64,000 nt of DNA from assembly GCF_014645235.1 (NCBI RefSeq), contig NZ_BMLM01000002.1, positions 418,696 to 482,695 on the forward strand, read 5' to 3'. Under the pieces are notes generated by a model. It was given only the letters and a program-made list of their open reading frames with translations, searched no databases and had not been told where the DNA came from. The translations under genes were made by a program, and so were the position numbers. This document shows positions 59,026-64,000 of this stretch, one piece after another (the stretch's first letter is position 1; every line of letters starts with the position of its first letter). The DNA is from Agrococcus terreus (GTDB lineage: Bacteria; Actinomycetota; Actinomycetes; Actinomycetales; Microbacteriaceae).

Positions 59026-59322
59026 GTGCCCCTCCTCGTCCCCGTCGTGCTCGCCCTCGTCGTGGCGCTCGGCGCGTGCCTCATGTGGGTGCACACCCGC
59101 TACCTCGCGCAGCGCACGCTCGGGGCGCCCGCCGCCCTCGTGGTCGTCGTGCTCGCCGCCGCCGGCGTCTGGGCGATCGTCGCGTCCGAGCAGGTGGGCG
59201 ACGCCGGCACCGCGGTGCTCGGCTGGTCGCTGCTCGCCGCGTCCGGCGCCTGCCTCGTGGGCGGCTGGTTCGCGCTGCGCGCCTTCGCGCCGCCGCGCCG
59301 CGAGGCGCCGCGCCGCCGGTAG
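59026..59322 (+). CDS. Small membrane protein, unknown
   Basis: 98 residues with three hydrophobic segments (VPVVLALVVALGACLMW, ALVVVVLAAAGVWAIVA and VLGWSLLAASGACLVGGWF) and a basic tail RREAPRRR. GTG start. It lies between the phosphatase and aspS and looks like an aspS-linked membrane protein of unknown function. No family is recognised. Confidence 0.6.
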   Translation: MPLLVPVVLALVVALGACLMWVHTRYLAQRTLGAPAALVVVVLAAAGVWAIVASEQVGDAGTAVLGWSLLAASGACLVGGWFALRAFAPPRREAPRRR

Positions 59323-59362
59323 GGCCGCCGAGGCCGAGGACGGGGCGGCCGAGCGCCGTCGG

Positions 59363-59368
59363 TAGGAT
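59363..59368 (+). promoter_or_regulatory. -10 box of leaderless promoter, aspS
   Basis: TAGGAT, 7 bases, then GTG at 59376. Confidence 0.6.
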
Positions 59369-59375
59369 CGTCGCC

Positions 59376-60692
59376 GTGACCCACACCCAGCCCCGGACGC
59401 TCATCAAGGACCTCGCCACGCTGCCCGACGGGCCCGTGACCGTGCAGGGATGGGTCGAGACCGTCCGCGACCAGAAGCGCGTGCAGTTCGTCATCCTCCG
59501 CGACGAGTCGGGCTCGGCCCAGCTCGTGAACCCCGTGAACGAGGACACGGCCGAGACGGCTGCCACGATCTCGGGCCTCATGCACGGCTCGTTCGTGACC
59601 GTGCGCGGCGACCTGAAGGCCGACGAGCGCGTCAAGCTCGGCGGGCTCGAGGTGAAGGTGGGCGAGCTCGTCGTCGAGACGGTCGCCAAGGACTCCCCCA
59701 TCGCCGACGACTCGTCGATCGACAAGCGCCTCGACTGGCGCTTCCTCGACCTCCGCCGCCCGGAGGCGCAGCTCATCTTCCGCGTGCAGACCACGATCGA
59801 GCACGCCTTCCGCCAGCACTGGATCGACGAGGGCTTCATCGAGATCCACACGCCGAAGCTCATGGCGACGGCGTCGGAGTCGCGCGCCGAGCTCTTCGAG
59901 GTGCCGTACTTCGAGACCACCGCGTACCTCGCGCAGTCGCCGCAGCTGTTCAAGCAGATGGCGCAGTCGGCCGGCTTCGGCAGGATCTTCGAGATCGCCC
60001 CGGCGTTCCGCGCCGACCCCTCGTTCACGAGCCGCCACGCGACGGAGTTCACCTCGGTCGACGCCGAGATCTCGTGGGTCGAGAGCCACGAGGACGTCAT
60101 GGCGATGCACGAGCAGCTGCTCGCGAAGGCCGTGACGGCCGTCATCGAGCGCCACGGCGAGGAGATCCAGCAGCGCTTCGGCATCGAGCTGCAGGCCCCG
60201 ACGCTGCCGTTCCCCCGCATCCCGCACGCCGAGGTGAAGCGGATCGTCGAGGAGGGCGGGCACACGATCGAGCGCGCCGACGGCGACCTCGACCCCGAGG
60301 CGGAGCGCCGCATCTCTGCCCACGTCAAGGAGACGCAGGGCCACGACTTCGTCTTCGTGACCGAGTACCCGTCGACGGTGCGGCCGTTCTACCACCTGCG
60401 CCCCGAGGGCCGCGAGGAGGTCACGAACTCGTACGACCTCATCTACAACGGCGTCGAGATCTCGACCGGCGCGCAGCGCGAGCACCGCATCGAGCGCCTC
60501 CGCGAGCAGGCGCTCGAGAAGGGCATGGACGTCGCGGAGCTCGAGGAGTACCTCGGCTTCTTCGAGTACGGCGTGCCCCCGCACGGCGGCTTCGGCATGG
60601 GCCTCGCCCGCGTCGTGATGCTCATGCTGGGCCTGTCGTCGATCCGCGAGACGACGTTCCTGTTCCGCGGCCCGACGCGCCTGCACCCGTAG
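59376..60692 (+). CDS. aspS: Aspartyl-tRNA synthetase, short archaeal/eukaryotic-like type
   Basis: 438 residues. An N-terminal OB-fold (VTVQGWVETVRDQKRVQFVILRDESGS) precedes the class II core: motif 2 FEIAPAFRADPSFTSRHATEFTSVDAE near residue 205 and motif 3 GGFGMGLARVVMLMLGL near 408. It is about 150 residues shorter than the bacterial enzyme because the GAD insertion is absent. This form may be non-discriminating, also charging tRNA-Asn for GatCAB. Downstream a glutaredoxin-like gene follows after 8 bases. Confidence 0.9.
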   Translation: MTHTQPRTLIKDLATLPDGPVTVQGWVETVRDQKRVQFVILRDESGSAQLVNPVNEDTAETAATISGLMHGSFVTVRGDLKADERVKLGGLEVKVGELVVETVAKDSPIADDSSIDKRLDWRFLDLRRPEAQLIFRVQTTIEHAFRQHWIDEGFIEIHTPKLMATASESRAELFEVPYFETTAYLAQSPQLFKQMAQSAGFGRIFEIAPAFRADPSFTSRHATEFTSVDAEISWVESHEDVMAMHEQLLAKAVTAVIERHGEEIQQRFGIELQAPTLPFPRIPHAEVKRIVEEGGHTIERADGDLDPEAERRISAHVKETQGHDFVFVTEYPSTVRPFYHLRPEGREEVTNSYDLIYNGVEISTGAQREHRIERLREQALEKGMDVAELEEYLGFFEYGVPPHGGFGMGLARVVMLMLGLSSIRETTFLFRGPTRLHP

Positions 60693-60700
60693 GCGCGGCC

Positions 60701-60952
60701 GTGGTCGAGGTCACGCTGCTCGCGAAGCCCGGCTGCCACCTCTGCGACGAGGCGCGGCCGGTGGTCGAGCGCGTCGTCGCCGGGTTCGAGGGCGTCACGC
60801 TCGCCGAGGTGTCGATCCTCGACGACCCGGCGCTCGAGGGGCGCTGGAGCGAGGACATCCCGGTCGTGCTCATCGACGGGCGCCCGCACTCGTCGTGGCG
60901 CGTCGACCCCGTGAAGCTGGCCGACCGCATCCGGGCGCGGCTGGAGGCCTAG
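60701..60952 (+). CDS. Glutaredoxin-like protein (DUF836)
   Basis: 83 residues. The redox motif CHLC is in LLAKPGCHLCDEARPV near residue 13, and the fold ends with EDIPVVLIDGRPH with cis-Pro. It matches the short glutaredoxin-like DUF836 family. It is a cytosolic thiol protein of unknown partner. GTG start, 8 bases after aspS, so they are probably cotranscribed. Confidence 0.84.
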   Translation: MVEVTLLAKPGCHLCDEARPVVERVVAGFEGVTLAEVSILDDPALEGRWSEDIPVVLIDGRPHSSWRVDPVKLADRIRARLEA

Positions 60953-60989
60953 CGGCGCGCTCGCCGGTCGAGCCGCCCCCGAGAACGCT

Positions 60990-61023
60990 GAAGCCGGGAT
61001 CCTGCAGAGCAGGTCCCGGCTTC
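60990..61023. terminator. Hairpin between glutaredoxin-like and bS22 genes
   Basis: Ten-bp outer arms (60990-60999 and 61014-61023) enclose a further 5-bp stem CCTGC/GCAGG with one bulged T. It is shared by two converging genes. Confidence 0.65.
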
Positions 61024-61037
61024 GACGTGTGTGCGCG

Positions 61038-61136
61038 CTACTTGCGGTTGCGGCGCTGGTGGCGGGTCTTGCGAAGCAGCTTGCGGTGCTTCTTCTTCGC
61101 CATGCGCTTGCGGCGCTTCTTGACCACAGAACCCAT
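61038..61136 (-). CDS. Ribosomal protein bS22 (AURKAIP1/COX24 domain)
   Basis: 32 residues, very basic: MGSVVKKRRKRMAKKKHRK then LLRKTRHQRRNRK. It matches the small-subunit protein bS22 first seen in mycobacterial ribosomes (33 residues). The ATG has GAGGA 7 bases upstream. It is too short for standard gene calls and easily missed. It lies alone on the minus strand between two other genes. Confidence 0.88.
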   Translation of the reverse strand: MGSVVKKRRKRMAKKKHRKLLRKTRHQRRNRK

Positions 61137-61264
61137 CGAGGTTCCTCACTTCCATCGGATTGCTCGTCGACGCTGCGCGATCGGGTCGACCGGCGCAGGA
61201 AAACGCTCAGAGCATCGTACCGAACCCGCGCGCGCACCGCACACCCGGGCCGGGCGGGCGGGGC

Positions 61265-61954
61265 TCAGTCGAGCTTGGCGTCGTCGCCCTCGCGGGCGGC
61301 GTGGCCGTCCTCGAGCGCGCCGGGCGCCTCGTCGTCGCGGCCGCGGATGCGGTCGCGCGCGCCGTCGATGCGCTGGCTCGCGCGGCCCTGCAGCTCCTGG
61401 ATGCGGTCCTGCACGTCGTGGATGCGGTCGCGGGCCTCCTGCACGCGGGCCTCCAGCTCGTGCACGCGCTCGGCGGCGCGGCGGCCGAGCGAGGCGCCGA
61501 CGGGCGCGGGGTGCTCGACCTTGTCGCTGACGCGCGCGAGCGCCTGCTCGGCGGCGACGCGCGCCTGCTCGGCGGCCTGGCGCGCCTGCTCGGCGGCGGC
61601 GCGCAGCGGCGCCTGCACGTTGGCGCCGGCCCAGGCGGCGAAGGCCGCGGCGCCGAGCGAGACGTCGTGCGCCTGCTGGCCCTCAGCGAAGATGAACGGC
61701 ATCAGCCAGTCGTCGACCTGGTCGAAGGGCTCGAGCACGATCGCGTAGAGGCGGTGCTGGCCCTCCTCTCGCACGGTGACGAGGCCGACGTCGCGCAGGG
61801 TGCGCAGGTGCTTCGAGATCGTGGGCTGCGGGACACCCAGCGCGTCGACGATCTCGCTGACGCTGGCCTCCCCCGTCGTGGCACGCCGATCGAGCAGCAC
61901 GGAGAGGATGTCCCGTCGCGTGCTGTCGGCGATGACGGAGAAGATGTCGGCCAT
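61265..61954 (-). CDS. ArsR-type HTH regulator with long coiled-coil tail
   Basis: 229 residues. Residues 1-80 form a winged helix (MADIFSVIADSTRRDILSVL, VPQPTISKHLRTLRDVGLV, REEGQHRLYAI). A hydrophobic LMPFIF segment and an Ala/Gln/Arg-rich stretch (RAAAEQARQAAEQARVAAEQAL) follow, then a charged coiled coil up to about residue 210 with HDVQDRIQELQ repeats. Usual ArsR proteins are 100-120 residues, so about half of this one is an added domain. No metal-binding cysteines are present. The signal is unknown. Confidence 0.82.
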   Translation of the reverse strand: MADIFSVIADSTRRDILSVLLDRRATTGEASVSEIVDALGVPQPTISKHLRTLRDVGLVTVREEGQHRLYAIVLEPFDQVDDWLMPFIFAEGQQAHDVSLGAAAFAAWAGANVQAPLRAAAEQARQAAEQARVAAEQALARVSDKVEHPAPVGASLGRRAAERVHELEARVQEARDRIHDVQDRIQELQGRASQRIDGARDRIRGRDDEAPGALEDGHAAREGDDAKLD

Positions 61955-62040
61955 GGTGGAAGCATGGCAGGGCGTGGCGGGCCTGCCAAACCGCGGCGAC
62001 GCGGCACGCCAGGCAGACCCGGCACGTCAGAGAACGGGGC

Positions 62041-62046
62041 TACAGT
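62041..62046 (+). promoter_or_regulatory. -10 box of trkH
   Basis: TACAGT lies 53 bases before the GTG at 62100. The leader contains AGGAGG 7 bases before the start. Confidence 0.4.
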
Positions 62047-62099
62047 GACTCCGGCCCTGCGCCGCCGGACGGCGCGGCCCCTGTGCAGGAGGCGGAACG

Positions 62100-63530
62100 G
62101 TGGCTGAGCAGCGGACGGGCGCGGATCGACCGCTCCTCGTGCGATGGCGCGATCGCTTCGAGCAGTTCGCCTCGCAGTACCCGTCGCGCTTCGCGATCCT
62201 CGTCTTCGGCGGCCTCAACGTGCTCTGGACCGCCCTCCTCATGACGCCGTGGGCGTCGGCGACGGGCGAGCCGACACCGCTCGTGGACGCCTTCTTCCAG
62301 GCGGTGTCGATCATCTGCGTGACGGGACTCACGGTCGTCGACATGGCGACGCACTGGAGCCCGTTCGGCAACGCGCTCGTGCTCGTGGGCGTGCAGGTGG
62401 GCGGCATCGGCGTGCTGACCCTCGCCTCCATCCTCGGCCTCACCGTCGCGCGCAAGCTCGGCCTGCGCCAGCGCCTCCTCGCCGCGGGCGACTCGAACCC
62501 CTCCCGCGTGCGCAAGGGCGCCGTGGTCGAGAACCAGGCCGTGCGCCTCGGCGACGTGGGCGCGCTGCTGCGCACCGTCGCGCTCTCGGTGCTCGTGTTC
62601 GAGGCCGCGCTCATGCTGCTGCTGTACCCGCGCATCCTGCTCGAGGGCACGAATCCGCTGCAGGCGCTCTACGAGGCCGCCTACTGGTCGTTCATGTCGT
62701 TCACGAACTCGGGCTTCGTGCCGACCGTCGCCGGGCTCGAGCCCTACGCGACCGACCCGTGGTTCCTCACGGTGCTCATGATCGGCGTCTTCCTCGGCTC
62801 GCTCGGATTCCCCGTCTACTTCGTGCTGCTGAAGAACCTCGGCAACCCGCGCCAGTGGTCGCTGCACGTCAAGCTCACGATCACGGTCTCCGTGCTGCTC
62901 TTCCTGCTCGGCGGCCTCGTCTTCCTCGTGCTCGAGTGGGGCAACAGCAACTCGTGGGGCGAGGAGGACTTCGGGCAGCAGGTGCTGCAGGCCTTCTTCC
63001 TCTCCTCCATGGCCCGGTCCGGCGGCTTCGCCGTGTACGACCTGGGCCTGCTCCACAACTCGAGCCTGCTCGTCACCGACATGCTCATGTTCGTCGGCGG
63101 CGGCTCCGCCTCCACCTCCGGCGGCATCAAGGTCACGACCCTCGCGATCCTCTTCCTCGCAGCGGTCGCGGAGGCGCGCGGCCGCAGGTCGATGGAGGCG
63201 TTCGGCCGCCGCATCCCCTCGGATGTGCTGCGCCTCGCCGTCGCCGTCACGCTGTGGAGCGCGACGATCATCGCGGGCGTCACGATCGTGCTGCTCGAGA
63301 TCACCGGGGCGCCGCTGTCGTTCGTGCTCTTCGACGTGATCAGCGCGTTCGCGACCGTGGGCCTCTCGACCGGCTTCACGCATCCGGGCCTCGAGGAGGA
63401 GGCGAAGGTCATCCTGGCACTGACGATGTTCGCCGGCCGCATCGGCAGCGTGACCCTCGCCGCCGCGCTCGCGGCGAACCAGCGCACGCAGCTGTTCACG
63501 CGACCGGAGGAGCGCCCGATCGTCGGTTGA
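62100..63530 (+). CDS. trkH: TrkH family potassium uptake protein
   Basis: 476 residues with four pore modules. The selectivity turns are ICVTGLTV (near 77), SFTNSGFVP (near 202), ARSGGFAVYD (near 308) and ATVGLSTGF (near 424). It is the membrane channel of a KtrB/TrkH potassium transporter. GTG start with AGGAGG 7 bases upstream. A TrkA-type regulatory subunit follows on the same strand after 47 bases. Confidence 0.93.
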   Translation: MAEQRTGADRPLLVRWRDRFEQFASQYPSRFAILVFGGLNVLWTALLMTPWASATGEPTPLVDAFFQAVSIICVTGLTVVDMATHWSPFGNALVLVGVQVGGIGVLTLASILGLTVARKLGLRQRLLAAGDSNPSRVRKGAVVENQAVRLGDVGALLRTVALSVLVFEAALMLLLYPRILLEGTNPLQALYEAAYWSFMSFTNSGFVPTVAGLEPYATDPWFLTVLMIGVFLGSLGFPVYFVLLKNLGNPRQWSLHVKLTITVSVLLFLLGGLVFLVLEWGNSNSWGEEDFGQQVLQAFFLSSMARSGGFAVYDLGLLHNSSLLVTDMLMFVGGGSASTSGGIKVTTLAILFLAAVAEARGRRSMEAFGRRIPSDVLRLAVAVTLWSATIIAGVTIVLLEITGAPLSFVLFDVISAFATVGLSTGFTHPGLEEEAKVILALTMFAGRIGSVTLAAALAANQRTQLFTRPEERPIVG

Positions 63531-63564
63531 GGACGCCCGCGCGGCGCACCCGGGCCGCCGGCCC

Positions 63565-63570
63565 TACGCT
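63565..63570 (+). promoter_or_regulatory. -10 box of leaderless promoter, trkA
   Basis: TACGCT, 7 bases, then ATG at 63578. Confidence 0.5.
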
Positions 63571-63577
63571 GGTGCGC

Positions 63578-64000
63578 ATGGTGGACAGGATCCCGCACGA
63601 CGCCCCCGTGCTCGTCATCGGGCTCGGCCGCTTCGGCGCGGCCACGGCAGGACAGCTCGCGCGCCTCGACCGCGAGGTGCTCGCGATCGACGGCAGCATC
63701 GACCTGGTGCAGAAGTGGTCGGAGCGGCTCACGCACACCGTCCAGGCCGACGCCCGCTCCATCGACGCGCTCAAGCAGGTCGGCGCGCACGAGTTCTCGA
63801 TCGCGGTCTGCGCCGTCGGCTCGTCGATCGAGGCCTCGGTGCTCATCGTCGCCAACCTCGTCGACCTCGGCATCCCGCAGATCTGGGCGAAGGCCATCAG
63901 CCAGTCGCACGGCAAGATCCTCAGCCGCATCGGCGCCAACCACGTCATCTACCCGGAGGCGGAGGCCGGCGAGCGCGTCGCGCACCTCGTCTCGGGCCGG
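63578..64000 (+). CDS. trkA: TrkA family potassium uptake regulator, C-terminus cut by window edge
   Basis: 141 codons are visible. The RCK N-terminal Rossmann motif VLVIGLGRFGAATAGQLARL starts near residue 11, followed by VQADARSID and the ASVLIVANLVDLGI segment. It binds nucleotides and gates the TrkH channel. The gene is incomplete only because the window ends. It likely is one RCK-domain protein, as in KtrA. The ATG has a leaderless-type box 7 bases upstream. Confidence 0.92.
   Translation, partial: MVDRIPHDAPVLVIGLGRFGAATAGQLARLDREVLAIDGSIDLVQKWSERLTHTVQADARSIDALKQVGAHEFSIAVCAVGSSIEASVLIVANLVDLGIPQIWAKAISQSHGKILSRIGANHVIYPEAEAGERVAHLVSGR

Overview
The window is 64 kb of very GC-rich chromosomal DNA with dense, short-spaced genes, frequent GTG starts and many ATGA/GTGA/TGATG gene overlaps. 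A small ribosomal protein bS22, a split menaquinone (men) locus next to a ResB/CcsB/CcdA cytochrome c assembly cluster, tRNA-Met/Thr/Tyr and many leaderless promoters (TANNNT 6-7 bases before ATG/GTG) point to an actinobacterium of the Micrococcales, most likely Microbacteriaceae. The family is inferred from gene order and gene content; no database search was made. No rRNA, CRISPR array, prophage or recognisable transposase is seen.

Layout. 1-2.1 kb: murB (cut by the window edge), two MaoC-like hydratases and a lipoprotein. 2.2-2.4 kb: tRNA-Met and tRNA-Thr. 2.5-4.4 kb: a LysR regulator divergent from an EamA exporter. 4.5-11.9 kb: a divergent seven-gene glycan cluster (six glycosyltransferases and one WcbI-like protein) reading outwards from one 158-bp control region. 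12-22.4 kb: carbohydrate block with two GH13 enzymes, a MalEFG-type importer, a solute:sodium symporter plus DUF485 partner and a GNAT enzyme. 22.5-31.2 kb: M23 peptidase, inositol-phosphatase-like enzyme, tRNA-Tyr, P-loop kinase, small lipoproteins, YajQ, cardiolipin synthase, TauE-type permease and a ferredoxin-NADP reductase. 31.2-53.2 kb: the menaquinone locus (prenyl diphosphate synthase, menG, menF, menD, menA, menE, menB, menC) with PPK2 and AI-2E genes inside it. 54.3-59 kb: System II cytochrome c maturation. 59-64 kb: archaeal-type aspartyl-tRNA synthetase, glutaredoxin-like protein, bS22, an ArsR-type regulator with a coiled-coil tail and a TrkH/TrkA potassium system (trkA cut by the window edge).

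Three blocks interrupt the men/ccs backbone and look like accessory insertions. (i) At 40.3-46.0 kb, between menA and menE, lies a DeoR-controlled acid-sugar catabolism cluster: a DUF1537 kinase, a class II aldolase/decarboxylase, a homoserine-dehydrogenase-like SAF-domain oxidoreductase and a dicarboxylate-type permease. The divergent promoter carries four phased 10-bp repeats. (ii) At 48.1-52.2 kb, between menB and menC, lie three tandem paralogous single-pass membrane proteins sharing an N-terminal MPEF-x-MP motif, plus two small membrane proteins. (iii) At 53.2-54.3 kb a DUF559 (Vsr-like) nuclease gene is bracketed by two related 65-bp palindromes.

How the genes work together. Prenyl diphosphate synthase and the Men enzymes make menaquinone, and the ResB/CcsB/CcdA/thioredoxin genes mature the c-type cytochromes that use it. 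The MalE/F/G importer and the flanking GH13 enzymes would take up and split maltodextrins, using an ATPase encoded elsewhere. Long antisense open frames occur throughout because of the GC content and were ignored.
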